Part shown: piece by piece, positions 42,720-54,837 of the stretch | Numbering within the stretch: position 1 is the stretch's first letter | Layout: each line of letters starts with the position of its first letter | Source of the DNA: Rosa chinensis | Taxonomy: Eukaryota > Streptophyta > Magnoliopsida > Rosales > Rosaceae | Direction of reading: 5' to 3' | Assembly: GCF_002994745.2 (NCBI RefSeq) | Contig: NC_037094.1 | Location: 3,146,001-3,210,000 of the forward strand | DNA length: 64,000 nucleotides | Notes under the pieces: generated by a model | What the model saw: only the letters and a program-made list of their open reading frames with translations | What the model was told of the DNA's origin: nothing | The model's database searches: none | Program-made: the position numbers and the translations under genes

Positions 42720-44205
42720 GAGTTTTTTCCCTCCATGCTTATAATTTTTCTAAGGGTTTTTGCCCATGTACCCCATTTTTAGGGATTTTTTTCCCACTTA
42801 CCCCATTAAGTTTTTTTAATTCCCTCTTGCCCAAAACACTCTAAAGGGGGTCTTCCCTAATACCCCATTAAGGATTTTATTTTTATTTTTTTAAATACCA
42901 TTTTACCCTCACTCCTTTGTTACTTAGAGAGAGAGAGAGTGAAAATGGAAGAGAGAGAGAAACCATAGGAGACTTCGCCGGAGCAGGTCACTAGTGGCAG
43001 GATTCCGGTCACCGGTCGCTGGATTCCGGCCAACTTTCGCAGGAATTCGGTCGCCGGTTGCCTGAATCCTGTGACTGGACGCTGCCCACGGACTTTTCTG
43101 AAAACCTCACTGGAAATGTCTATTGCCCCCAATACATCTCTATTGCCCCCCAATAGAGGGGCAATAGACATCTATTGCCCTCCAATAGACATCTATTGGG
43201 GCAATAGACGTCTATTTCCCCCAATAGCCTATTGCCCCTCAATAGACGTCTATTGTTCCCCAATAGAACTTTCTGTTGCCGGAATAGGAATTGATCTCCA
43301 TAAAATTAGACAAATAAAACTTTGATTAATGAAAAAAACAATGACATTACATCAATTCCAAACATTTATTGCCCCCAATAGATGTCTTTTATCACCCAAT
43401 AGACCTTTATTGCCCCAATAAAAATTTAATTACCCTGCAAATTGAGTGCATATTATTCAATTGACCCTGATAAAGATGTATACCATATATGTTCCATATT
43501 ATTCAATTGTCAAAAGAAAGAAGTGAAGCCAAATTGGAGAATTTATGTATTTTGCCAAAGAAAAAAAAAACTATTTTCTTCTTCCATTTGGCAATGTTTA
43601 CGTTTTTACCTGGATCCATGTTAACACCAAATATGATTAGAAGAAGTATAAGACATTTTTGAAATGTCGACCCAGAAACCGAAGTGAGCTCTTGCCGCTC
43701 CGGTTGAGCGCCAAAGCAGTGACGACGAGAACTCCACAGGAGCCACAGAGATGAAGAAAGTCTCGCAGCAATAGTACCAGACCCGGACCGGTTCTTCATC
43801 TTCAAGCTGTGGCTGGGACTCGAGCGGCTAAGCCGCACCACCACCGATCAGTCAGAGAGAGAGAGAGAGAATTGATCTGGGCACCCATGTCTCTTCCCAC
43901 ACGGCCACGATCTCCACCTTCATCTCCCTACCGTTGCCGACGATCTCCTCCGTCACCGCCACGCCTCTGCAGCCGGTTGGCAGAGTTCGACTGTATTTCC
44001 TCGCTGGAGAATAGATCTGGGAGTGGATGGGGAAGAGACAGAGAGGAAAAAGGAGAGAACGTTTTCTGATGATCTGTAATTCTCTCATTTTTTGAAGGTT
44101 AAAATTGACATTTTATTATTAAATGGGTTAGTGAGAATCTTAATTTGTTGATGGGGTAAGCGAAAATGTTTTAGGTAGAATCTGTGCTATGGGTCAAGGA
44201 CCCTT
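42720..44205. mobile_element. Mutator-like element with palindrome cluster (borders approximate)
   Basis: The left end (CCATGCTTATAATTTTTCTAAGG, then a GTACCCCA word and TACCCCATTAAG) and the reversed right end (CCATAGCACAGATTCTACCTAA, then TTACCCCATCAAC) align over about 100 bp as a diverged inverted repeat. Inside each end is a GA-rich tract and then GC-rich, exon-like sequence (CGCCGG/CACCGCC), the same design as the element at 13228-17591. No target duplication was found, so the borders are estimates. It has no transposase. Confidence 0.45.
43115..43420. repeat. Clustered CAATAGA(C/T)GTCTATTG palindromes
   Basis: Several units of a 16-bp palindrome or near-palindrome, joined by C or G runs. 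The unit at 43240-43255 (CAATAGACGTCTATTG) is perfect. Near-perfect units are at 43162-43177 and 43183-43198, with partial units to 43420. Confidence 0.8.
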
Positions 44206-45393
44206 CTTCTAATTATCTAATTTGCTAACTAGTAAACATTTGGCTCTATTAAAAAAAAAAAATTCTATGTATTTCTAAGGACCATTTTCTACTTCTTTTT
44301 CTGTTTATTTGAAGACCGATGTTTTTTTTAACATATATATTTAATTATAAAATATTATTATAATTAATAATTAACTCTCTTAATCTCCTATTTAAATCAT
44401 TTTTGAAATTTCTCATGTAGAATCTCATACCTTTATAATGTCAGTGTATCTTGTTATACTCCAAATTACTACAATAATTATACAATTAAGTTTATCAAAC
44501 ACTTTTTTTTGAAATACTATAGGTAACTAATCATGTAAACATTTCATGAAAATTCATTAATGATTTCCATGTTACTTTCTAAATTTCCATTATTTTATGT
44601 TTTGAAAATTTACTTAGATCGAAATTTCCTCGATATTTTCATCAAAATTTCTATTTTTTGGACTATCAATATTTTCTCGACACTCGATATTTTAGTCATT
44701 GATTTAAAACAAAAAATAAAAAGTAGTACCAAAGTCATCTATAACAGTTGTTATGGTAAAAGTTAGTGACAACAATAATTGTAAGAAAGTAATTTAGAGT
44801 AGACACAATCCATCATTTTCTACTGTTAAATTGAGTGAAAATTTGGTGACATTGAATTTGATGTTAACTTAATGGACACTTTCTTTTGTTTTTTCGTGGA
44901 TATGCAAGTTGAGAATCCATGTTGCGTATTGATCATGAGTCCTGCCTACGCAGAAGACTCGGACATTTATGTTTTCACACTGAAACTTCTGTGCAAACTC
45001 TACAACTAAAATTGTTAATGGCGCTGTGTCTCTGAGTACTCAGTAGTGAGTACATGGAAGTTTCTACCTCTATTTGATTATTAATACTTAAAAGTGACGA
45101 AACTCCTCACTTGAATGGAAGTTTCATAAAGTCTTTGGCTATAATTTCAGGGAAATTCAGACGACTTGGGACTTCATTTTCCTATATGTTATATACTTAT
45201 ATTCCCCATAATGACTTGACCCGCTCGGATAAGAAATCTGAACTCGTAGTTCTATATATATGACACCAAAGAGTGGCTTCCACAGTCCACAGGCAAGTCT
45301 CAACCCGACAAACAATTAATTAGTCAAGCATTTCAAATTTCTCTACTTCCACCCGTAGAAATCCCTCTATTTGGTTATAATTTCTCTACATTA
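44206..45393. other. CML upstream region
   Basis: AT-rich. The stretch near 44600-44712 resembles the TATCG-rich repeats. A TATA box (CTATATATATGA) at about 45252-45263 is the likely core promoter of the calmodulin-like gene. No other gene seen. Confidence 0.45.
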
Positions 45394-45960
45394 ATGGATA
45401 AAGCAATTGCCAGCAGCTCCATGGCACTTGTTGGAGTGGTTCTGTTTTTCTTAAGGATTATTAAGTGGCTCATTGTGCAATTCTTGCTACACTTGTCAAG
45501 TTTAAGGTATGCACTTCAATTCTTTGTAATTAATTGTGGTGTGAACAATGTTAACCGCGATGATCAGACCAAGATCACAACAGAGAAAGCTTGCACTTAC
45601 AAAGTAGGTGTTGAAGAGAACACGAAAGACCTGGGTGACAAGAAACTGTGTTTAGGAGAATTAGCATCGGTTATGGAGAACCTGGGAAGTTTATGTGGTG
45701 ATAATGGGTCTAAGGAGATGGCTGACTTGCTTGAGGAGGAACCCAGCTTGGAGGAAGTAAAAGAAGCCTTCCATTTGTTTGATGAAAATACCGATGGGTT
45801 CATCGATGCAGGGGAGATCAAGAAGGTTCTCCATGTATTAGGTTTCGTCCAAGCTTCGGAGTCAGAATGCAAAAGAATGATCAAGACCTTCGATCACAAT
45901 GGAGATGGACGTATAGACTTTGAGGAATTTGTTAAGCTTATGGAGGATAGCTTCTGCTGA
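45394..45960 (+). CDS. Calmodulin-like protein with N-terminal membrane segment
   Basis: Intronless, 188 codons. Residues about 10-33 are a hydrophobic segment that could anchor the protein or target it. Two clear EF-hands lie near the C-terminus: loops at 130-141 (DENTDGFIDAGE) and 167-178 (DHNGDGRIDFEE), each with Asp at position 1 and Glu at 12. The region around 86-104 looks like a lost EF-hand helix. Layout and length fit the CML45/46/47 group of Arabidopsis, calcium sensors linked to defence and stress responses. The neighbours suggest CML47 or CML45, and the sequence alone does not decide. The target proteins are unknown. Confidence 0.88.
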   Translation: MDKAIASSSMALVGVVLFFLRIIKWLIVQFLLHLSSLRYALQFFVINCGVNNVNRDDQTKITTEKACTYKVGVEENTKDLGDKKLCLGELASVMENLGSLCGDNGSKEMADLLEEEPSLEEVKEAFHLFDENTDGFIDAGEIKKVLHVLGFVQASESECKRMIKTFDHNGDGRIDFEEFVKLMEDSFC

Positions 45961-46597
45961 ATTGAAGAACCTAAATTCGTCAAAAAAATTCAAAACAGTG
46001 GCCTAGCTAATAGTTCAAAGTTCACGTATTGCTTGCTTCCTTTTTTTCCTTCTTTCTTTCTTTGTTTCCTTTATTCTACCAGTGTTTCAAAATCAACTAG
46101 ACTACCGCTTTCATGTTCTTCTAAGGTTAAGGCTCCAAGTTGCAAAAGGAGTAATAATAATGTAAAAATCTCTACTTTGAGCATAAAGATGCAAAGTGTT
46201 TTAAGTTTTACTAATCATACAAGAACTGGCCAACTCAAAACAGAACTCACAGATTGATTTACAGCAGAGTAAACAAGGTGTTGACCAAGAAATTACATAT
46301 GAAAAATCTTTTGGAGAACGTAAGACTAAATCATAGTGGGAACATCAATTTAGTAAGGCATATTATGATAATAATGATTTTTGGAATTTTGGCCTCAAAA
46401 CTAAAGTCTGAGCTGGATTTCCACATTTCTACATCAGATGGAAAAAAAAAAGTGGCAGTAAATCTTATAATTATGAGAAAAACACAAACCTTGATTACAT
46501 AATCTGCGCCGCATATCGACCCGGTTGCGAAATCGGGCAAGTTTAAACTTGGAATACCACCAAAAGTGGATGAGTAAGATTGAATATTTATAGGATG

Positions 46598-46690
46598 ATG
46601 CAGGCAGAAGATGTCATTGTTGTTGCAACTGATGGCTTGTTTCACAATTTGTTCCAGGCAAGTGAGACAACGGGTCATGAATTGTCATGA
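46598..46690 (+). pseudogene. PP2C-like fragment
   Basis: The short frame contains EDVIVVATDGLFHNLFQ, close to the conserved 'GDVIVxGTDGLFDNLF' motif of plant PP2C phosphatases, with the usual Asp before Asn replaced by His. Flanking sequence in this frame is not PP2C-like. It is a remnant at best; one motif in 30 residues is weak evidence. Confidence 0.35.
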
Positions 46691-47194
46691 CTTTTAAGAC
46701 TAAAAAAAAGCCAGAGGAGCTAGCAAAGAAGAAAAGAGAATTTGGTGCAGATTGACCAGTGTGAGCGCAAAATTAGTGATACCCCTTAACGCAACTGGGA
46801 AACTAATTTGAAAAATGGCGGGCCAGGCCGGCCTTTCCCTTCCTGGGCTGGGCTGGTACCTGAGGCTACTGGGCTTATGGGCCCAAATGTCGCCCTAACA
46901 TTCTCCACCAAAAGTCCAAAGGCATAACAGAGTCTCAGAGTCTCCGGCTTTATCTTCCTCAACCTCAGATTTCAGTCGACAGCGGAAACAGGTAAAACTT
47001 CTCCTTCTGTAACTAAATTAAAGTTTGTTTCTTTGTTGGGAGTTTCTTTCTCTTTTGTCATGACTAGAATATCTGACTTAAAGCTACAAACTTTATAGAT
47101 GTGATGAAACTGTGGAGGATGACTTGGTAGAGTGAATGTAGTTTTGGTTTCTAGATGGTGACTTTAGTTTCATTGGTTGTATTTGATGAATAGG

Positions 47195-49051
47195 ATGACT
47201 ATACCTCAAACAAGAAACGTTGGGCTTCCATTGATGAACCTTATCAGATTAAAAGGAATTCCCATCCTGCAGCAGCTTCATTTAGAGGAGCAACTGCTTC
47301 GAACCTCGTATGATAATTGGTGCATTATAAATGATGGAACCAATAGTCCTAATATTGTCATGGGTATTTCAGGGTGAGATTGAGCTTAGTATTCATTCTG
47401 ACTATTGATTAAGGTTATAGGTTCTGCTTATTTGAATCGCAATTGCCTAAAGAGTAATTATTCTGCAAGGATGTCTTCTTATCTGTGCAACGTGCAAAAT
47501 GATACTACTTGGTCAGATTTGCACCATTGTTTATACATGCATTAACCAAGTTTGTTGTGTTCTTTTATTCACTTTTTGTATTGGAATTTATAAAGGGTTC
47601 CGTATTCTGCGTAGAAAGCCTGCAGAGCTTCTTGACGTTGATCTGGTGTTACGAGATCAGGTCCCTGTCATTAAAAGGTTTACTGGAGGTGGCACGGTTA
47701 CAGTTGATAATGGCACGATATTTGTCACTTTCATATGCAACAGGGATGCTGTTCCTTGCTTGCAACTATATCCGCGACCTATAATGTCCTGGAGTAGCCA
47801 ATTATACAGCAGAGTGTTCCAAGGATTTGGTGACTTTCACCTTCGTGAAAATGGTACTTAACGAACTCTTCTTTTGCATTATTCCTAATAAGGTGCTTAG
47901 GTATATAGGACTATGTATTTGGCAATTCGTCGTGTTCAACAGCTTGTTTCGTTTTCTTTAGATCTTGCTAGTTTCACTTGAGGTTCTCCATTTTATCTTT
48001 TTATGTAGTATCAGGTTTAGTCTTGGGGCTATTACTTTATATGGACTAGTTTGTGTTGCTGGCACTCCGTTATATTCTTTGGTTGTTCTTGAAGAATTGA
48101 AGCATGTGCTGACACATACTTGGTCTTATCTGATTCTAGATTATGTATTTGGTAACCGCAAGTTTGGTGGTAATGCTCAATCTATTACTAAAAACCGGTG
48201 GATCCACCACACATCCTTTCTATGGGACTATGAGGTTAGGAACATGGCATACCTGAAGCTTCCAAAACGGGTTCCTGAATATCGATTGGTAAGTCTTTCA
48301 CTTGTGCCATCTTATTAATTTTTAGTACTCTAATTTTTTTTCTTTGGTGTTTCAAGTTTTGAGGATCAAACTTTGGGATACTTCTGCAATTGAATTGACT
48401 GTTAAAAACATTGAACATGCATTAATGTATAGGGATTAAGAATTGCTAATATACAAGATATGAAACCAAAAAAAATTGATGATTCTCATCAAATGAACGT
48501 AAGAGGGATTAATGTTGCTCTCATTTTCTTCATAAACAGGTAGGTTGTTGATGTAATGTTGCTTTTTTGAAATCACCAGTTGGTTTACCGCATGAAATGA
48601 TGATTTACTGTTTTCTTAAGTCACAATTCGAATATCAAGTGGGTTCAACCTGTGTTTCACAGCTTAGTTAATCTATCAGATGACTATTAGTTAAAGACTT
48701 TAGAGTTTAGACTAGTATTTTGATTTCTATTCCTAATAGACTTTAGAGTTTAGACTAGTATTTTGATTTCTATTCCATCTTATTCATCTGCAGGCAAGGG
48801 ACCATTTGGAATTCATATGCCGCATGAAAGACTACATGCCAAGATCAGTTTTCATCGACAAAACCGTCGAGGCAATCAGTACCGAATTTTCAGTCAAATC
48901 TGAACAAACAGACCCATTTAAAACCAACTCAAAGTTTGTGCCCTCAACTAGACTATTGACAAGGCAAGAGTTGGAAGAAGTAGCTTTGGGCTCTCAACCT
49001 GAGAGCCCTCTCTCTGAGAGTCTGAGTCCCTGTCCTTGTAATGAAATATGA
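47195..49051 (+). CDS. Biotin/lipoate A/B protein ligase family (LplA-like)
   Basis: Four coding exons (47195-47373, 47615-47853, 48140-48288 and 48794-49051) join in phase to 274 residues. A non-coding first exon probably ends at the CAG|GTAAAA near 46991, since the coding start lies just after an acceptor at 47193. LplA features are present: the ligand-binding KRFTGGGTV loop and FGGNAQSITKNRWIHHTSFL, which supplies the lysine and the His-His pair typical of lipoate ligases. The family attaches lipoate to the E2 and H subunits of mitochondrial or plastid dehydrogenase complexes. No clear transit peptide is visible from this start, so the compartment is open. The Arabidopsis counterpart I recall is At3g29010. 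The exact substrate (lipoate, octanoate or other) is not shown by sequence. Confidence 0.85.
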
Positions 49052-49313
49052 AATTCTCTTGTCATAAACTCATAGCCATTAGTGATGCCACCCTTCAATT
49101 TTTCATCAAGTGTTATCCGATTCTTCCAATACAAACAATTGTTGTATTCATTTTGAATATCAATAAAATGCAAGTTCCTAATGAAGACTTAATTCTACAT
49201 TTGCCGACGAGAAAAGAAGAGGCCCTTTTCTTCACTAATAAATAACACCAAATAAATCGCAAAAACCAAATCATATGTATCGGTACAGGTCACAAGTTCG
49301 ACTCTATTAATTC

Positions 49314-49344
<31 letters not shown>

Positions 49345-49515
49345 CAGTGGACCCGGCAATATAACCGCAGAGAAGGCCATGTAGGCTTTCTTGGCGGAGA
49401 AGCTCTTCACAATCGTAGCCCAAGATTTTGTCTTCGGTGCTAAAAAGCCATGCATGCCCAACCCTCTTTGCAAACTCACAAATCGCACCGTTCATTTTCT
49501 CTCTCTCCTTCACTC

Positions 49516-49520
<5 letters not shown>

Positions 49521-49546
<26 letters not shown>
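49521..49546. repeat. (CT)n microsatellite
   Basis: About 13 CT units in the probable 5' leader of the MADS gene. CT-rich leaders are common in plant genes. Confidence 0.85.
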
Positions 49547-50020
49547 GCAGTAAATTTCTGCTGGTTGGTTTTGCTCATTTTCACGACCGAAATCACAGCT
49601 TGACCCGTCGTGCTCAAATTTGTAAGCTCAAAGCTCCATACCCATTTCTCTTTGATATGGAGGGAATCTTGTTTTCCTATTACTCTTTCTGGGTTTGCCC
49701 CCATACGTGTTTTTCTTTTACCATTTTCTTCAAGATTCAATCTTTCCTTTGTGGGTGTTTGTAAAGGCTCTTCCTTTTGTGTTTTTCCTATCTGGGTTTG
49801 TGATCATCTCTTTCTGGGATTGTTTTGCCATTTGGGGTTAGAACAGAAATCCAAAAAGATTTCTTTTATGGTTGTCAAGTGCTGTTGCAATTGGGATGAA
49901 AGCTTCATTTGGACAAGTGTGTATTTGTGACATAGCCAAAGTGAGTTTATCTGCATTTCTAGGCATTGAGAGATTTCAATGTTTGGTGTTTCATGAAGGT
50001 TTGGTTGTTGAATTTGTAGG

Positions 50021-52999
50021 ATGGGAAGGGTTAAGTTAAAGATAAAGAAATTGGAGAGCAGTGGCAATCGACAGGTTACTTATTCGAAACGGAGAAATGG
50101 CATCTTGAAAAAGGCCAAGGAGTTATCAATCTTATGTGATGTAGACATTACGCTTCTCATGTTTTCCCCAGCTGGAAGGCCTACATTGTTCCAAGGGGAG
50201 CGCAGGTATCGAATGCTGCCAAGTTTACAATCATTCATACATTGTTCTGATGATTATAATGCATTGGTACTAAGGTGATGTCAAAACCAATATGTTTGAG
50301 GCCATATATTGACCTTTAATCTCTGGTTTCGATGAAATTTCAACTTTACAAAACTAAATGAGGCTAGAATCAGAGTTTTATTATTATTCTTTCCATATAG
50401 TATGCTAATGTAGGTTTTTTTTGTTTTTTTTGCTGGTTATTTCTTGACTATTTCAGCAATTTTGAAGACATTATTGCAAAGTTTGCCCACTTAACTCCAC
50501 AGGAGAGGGTGAAAAGGTACTGAAATGCTTGCATTAAATTTGGAATCTCTTTTTCTAGCTTGGTTGAATTTGGATGGCAATATAGCTAACTGCTTTAACG
50601 TTTCACTGGAACAGGAAGTTGGAGAGCCTTGAAGTAAGACTGTTGTAAATAGTATTAAAAGTGGACAAATGTCTCTCTTGCTTTCGTTGCATTAAACAAA
50701 GAGAAACTATGCTGTCACTTAATCCAATTATGCTTGCATTTTGGTGTTCTCTTTGGGGATATAGGTACTGAAGAAAACTTTTAAGAAGTTGGACCATGAT
50801 GTAAATGTACAAGAATTTGTGGGTTCCAGGTGTGTCAATATATTATCAATTTTGCCGTTTCCTTTTACTCTGTTCAATTTTTCTTAACTGTTTCCCTTCT
50901 GTTGTTTCTTGCAGCACTCAGACAGTTGAGGTATACATCGTTTATCAGCATTACCATGTTTTTTTTTTCCAACTAGTATTCATGACAACTCATGTATTCT
51001 GGTAAATTTTTCATTGGCAGAATCTGACAAATCAAGCAAGGGCATTGCAAACCCAACTTACGGAACTGCATAAGAGACTGAGGTGCACCTTTGGAGCTTT
51101 TGGTTGTTCAAGTATTGCTTTTTCTTTTTGGTCTTGATGGTCATATTACAGCATTATGTATTTTAGAAAGTGTCTTTTTATATCAAGTCATTTGCGGTAT
51201 TGAATCAATACTGAACCAAAGGAAGGAAGTGGAAAAAGAAGTTGTCTGCGAACTTACATTTCAGAATCAATTTACGTCACGTTCTTGACTCTCATGTTAT
51301 AGATATTGCGTCATTTTTTTTGAAATTGTAGTCAAGTGCCTTAGCTGATATTAGTACCAAACAAGATGCAATAATAGACAAGTTAATTGACTTGTTTTGA
51401 GATGAGCTGTTTTTGTGAACCCTAGACAGACTCTGACCAACTGTATAGAAAACTCACTATACCATATGTATGTAACTATGTATTGGTCAGTGAGATATAT
51501 GCAAAGAAATTGGAAATTGGGATCATATGATGTATAAGCTAGTTTTTCCACTTCTTCAGCTTTTGGAGTAATCCAGAGAAGGTTGATGATGTAGAACAGC
51601 TAAGGCAGATGGAAGACATGCTTAAGGAATCAATTAGTCGAACACATCTGCACAAGGTATCATTCTCTTTTTCCTGCTACAGGAATTGCGCAATAAATAC
51701 TAATTTTTATACTGTGAAAGACAAGGTATCAACAATTAATGGATTTTGCTTACCACGAAACCATAAATTAATCATGAATATAAATGGTGTCACTTTATGA
51801 GAACATATTTTGTTTTCCGTGGTTGATGTCATGGTGAGTTTAAGCTATGGTGACTCACCAAAACCACCTAAACATGTTGAGCCAGAGGGTGGACACTGCT
51901 AATTTGTGTGACACACCATAATAGATCCTTATGAGTAGCTTGGCTATTGAATTGATTCTAATATGCTGGATACTTTTTTTGTCAGGAAAACTTTGAAAAA
52001 CATCAACTAGCTTCACTGAATTGCACAGGCCAGGTAAAAAATGCTTTAGCTGGTGCAGAATGCCTCTCTCATGTGTTGAGAAAATCTGAAAATGACTTTT
52101 GTTGCATCGCAGTTTCAAAATGGAATGCCTTCATCTTTAATTGTGGGCAGTGTGCATGAAACTCAACCGATGCCTTGGATTTTGAATAATGACAATCAAC
52201 ATTTGATATTACCCAACGAGGCTTCCTTTCTGCCTCATAGGTTCGTCTACTACTTCCCTGCTGCACCAACGCCTGAGAATGCTCAGTGCCAATATTTTAT
52301 ATTGTAATATATTCTTATTGGTAGGATGGCAGATGTTTTTTCCTTCTTCTTTTTTTCCTTTAATTGGATCTAACTGTGCGTTTTTCATTCTCTCTTTTTA
52401 CAGAGACGTGGACTGCTCTACAAATGCCTCAGTAGCACGATTTAATAGTTACTTTGGCAGTGGCGCCAGCACTAGTACTAGCACTGGTAAACAATCTGAG
52501 GTTGGTGATCCAGGACAACTTGATAATATGGGGCACATTCCTAGTATGGAAGGAGGTTGTGGCTTGAATGAGTATGACATAAATGCTTGTTTAAGTACAG
52601 AACTTGGCCAGCAGTATGCGTATCCATCATATTGCAATCCTAATGTGCCAGACGATAAAAAATTGAAGCCTGGTGTGGAAATGAACTTACCAACAAATTC
52701 GGTGGATTATCAAGCAAGTAGCAACTTCGAACTGTCTCGATCTTTGTATGGTGATGAGCATCCTTCTTGGCTTTCATCTTCCGGGCCTAGCACCATTGCT
52801 GTATATGACCAGAATACGTACCAGCAGGTAAAGTATTCCTTTGGTTGGTTGTTTCGCTCTGTTTTCCCATACTAAATGAGATATTTCAAATTTGTGGATT
52901 TCATGTGGTCTCTTTGTTTCTTTTTCATTCCATTAATTGATACCTTGCGCTTCTATGTTTATTTGTGATATCTTGTAGCAACCAAACATGAGATTGTAG
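50021..52999 (+). CDS. MIKC*-type MADS-box factor, AGL65-like
   Basis: Eleven coding exons give 374 residues: 50021-50205, 50457-50516, 50615-50633, 50765-50829, 50915-50930, 51021-51082, 51560-51656, 51986-52033, 52113-52240, 52404-52827 and 52979-52999. All are GT-AG and in phase. Residues 1-60 are the MADS domain ([34 protein letters not shown]). The next exons are short and encode the long I/K-like helices ([27 protein letters not shown]) typical of the M-delta/MIKC* group, and the C-terminus is Ser/Asn/Gln-rich. It is closest to AGL65/AGL30 as I recall. These proteins pair with AGL66/104 and control genes of pollen maturation. The ATG follows a 5' leader with a CT repeat. The 16- and 19-nt micro-exons are easy to miss in automatic annotation. 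Confidence 0.88.
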
Positions 53000-53492
53000 C
53001 TGGGGGAAAAATCATGGAAGAATTTTACCGGCCTCCCAAACCAACCTGATCGATGAAGAGAAATATAGAGAGGTATCCAAGAGTATTGATGCTCATCGGC
53101 TCATTGGCTCATTGGCTTATGGAGATTAGTTTAAACATGTATATATATTGTACAAGATATATAGGATCATAGTTCATCTGTATATGAACTCCATTGGTTT
53201 CCTCAGAGCATCCCACATTGTAAATTATTACTTATAGAAAATGAAAGCAACATCATGATGTCTTGAGCTACTTGGAAAAAATAAAATTTTAACAATGAAT
53301 TAGTGAATTGTAATGAGGATAATCATAATAATAATAATATAATGCCATATTGCCATTATGGTTCCTGTACACTGGTAAAACCTTGTCTACATTGATGCTC
53401 GCTCCCATTTCATCCTCAAAAGCCATATTAAATCATTGTTACAAAACAAATGAAAACAGGTTTTCTCCATTTCTTGCTTCCTTTTGACGGAT

Positions 53493-54447
53493 CTAGTAGC
53501 CCCTTAGTGTTTGGACAATGGTGTTGTGCCATGGGTCAGAAAGATGCTGCACTAGGTTGTCAAAGGGTCCTTTGCCAGTCACATTGTGTTGAACCACAAA
53601 TCCCAGGAATGCCAACATTGCCAGTCTCCCTGCATATACACAAAGTTTAAACCAAATTAATTAGTTGAAACCCACAAAAGTCATCTGATCAAAAACGAGC
53701 TTGAGGCTGATTCTCAAAGACTTACCGTTGGCGAGTTCCTTCTCCTTGGCCTCCTCAGTTGGTGCAAAGTTGAGAGGGTTGAAGATGCCACCAGGGTAAC
53801 CTACCTCATTTGGTGGCAAGCTGTATTGCTTGAAGATGGGGTCTTGGTTCACACTTCCTGGGTTCTTGATGTCTTGCCACCGTCTGATCTCGACATAGTG
53901 GAACAAGATGAACTCGATCACAAAGAGGGTGGAGGAAGATGCAAAGTACTCGGCTTTCCCAGCATCGTACCATTTCGGAACGTTAATGATCCCAATGCTT
54001 GTCAAGACTTCAGGCAATAGCATCCCAACTACACCCAACATAGCCCAACGACCGTTCACAAGCTCAGCTTGGACATACCACCTCAGGTTCTCTGGGTCCT
54101 CAGCAAGTGCCAAAGGATCAAACCCATTGTCACCAGGAAGACTGAAGCACAGAAACAAACCAAGATACATAAGAATTGACGTCACAAATTATAAACACAT
54201 ATATAGTACTTGCACGCTTTGTTTGAGCTTGATTAAGTAAGTACCTGCCAGTTAGGTAACCTGGTGATGGCAAGCCAGGCAACCACTCACCCTTCTTGGC
54301 CTCGACTTTAAAAGAACTAGCAGATGATGTCACAGGCCTAAAAGCCACTTCCCTAGTTAACTTGCCGGAAGAGCCGGTAAGGAACCTCGATTTCGAGGTG
54401 ATTTGTGGCCTGTAGACGGCGGACGCCTGAGTCGTGACGGTTGCCAT
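53493..54447 (-). CDS. LHCA4: Photosystem I antenna protein LHCA4
   Basis: Three exons on the minus strand (54447-54245, 54141-53726, 53629-53493) encode 251 residues, the usual length. A chloroplast transit peptide occupies about the first 50 residues. Helix 1 has [10 protein letters not shown] and helix 3 has [15 protein letters not shown], the paired chlorophyll-binding motifs with inter-helix Glu-Arg bridges. The Asn in LVNGRW, where most LHC proteins have His, is the known ligand for the red-shifted chlorophyll of Lhca3/4. The protein sits in the thylakoid as the LHCA1-LHCA4 dimer on PSI. G-box, GATAAG and CCAAT motifs lie upstream, as expected of a light-regulated gene. Confidence 0.96.
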
Positions 54448-54673
54448 ACTTTTCTACCTGAATTTGGATCAAGAAGATGGATTTTTCAGGTAGAGGAAGT
54501 GGGTTTGGCTAAATGAAAATGTACAATATGGTGTAGTGTTCATGGCTTTGTATTATATCATGTCAATGAGTCAATGACAGTGTAGTGTTGTGGTGCTGGT
54601 TCTTTGCTAGAATCTGATCGTTGGATTGCCTGATTTTTTGTATCCGACGGTCAGGATTTGGTTGTGGGGTTTG

Positions 54674-54837
54674 GATTGGCCAATGGAAACCCTTGTGCCT
54701 TATCTTTTTATCCTAGGGTTGTATCCACAAATCTATTACTTTGCTGCCGTTGGTAGCAAAAAGATGTTGCGGGGTCCTCTATTTCCACGTGTTAAGATTT
54801 GAATTGGATATGAGGATTAGAATCTCCTTCCACGTGG
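54674..54837 (-). promoter_or_regulatory. LHCA4 promoter motifs
   Basis: Upstream of the minus-strand start there are a CCAAT palindrome (ATTGGCCAAT, 54675-54684), an I-box GATAAG (54699-54704, minus) and two G-boxes, CCACGTGT (54785-54792) and CCACGTGG (54830-54837). This is the classic set in light-responsive Lhc promoters. Function is inferred. Confidence 0.55.

Noticed and set aside
46331..46678. 115-aa minus-strand frame
   Set aside because: Composition is unremarkable and it opposes the more recognisable plus-strand PP2C-like motif.
47177..47197. Upstream start for the lipoate-ligase gene at 47177
   Set aside because: That codon is TTG and lies before the splice acceptor; the first ATG after the acceptor is at 47195.
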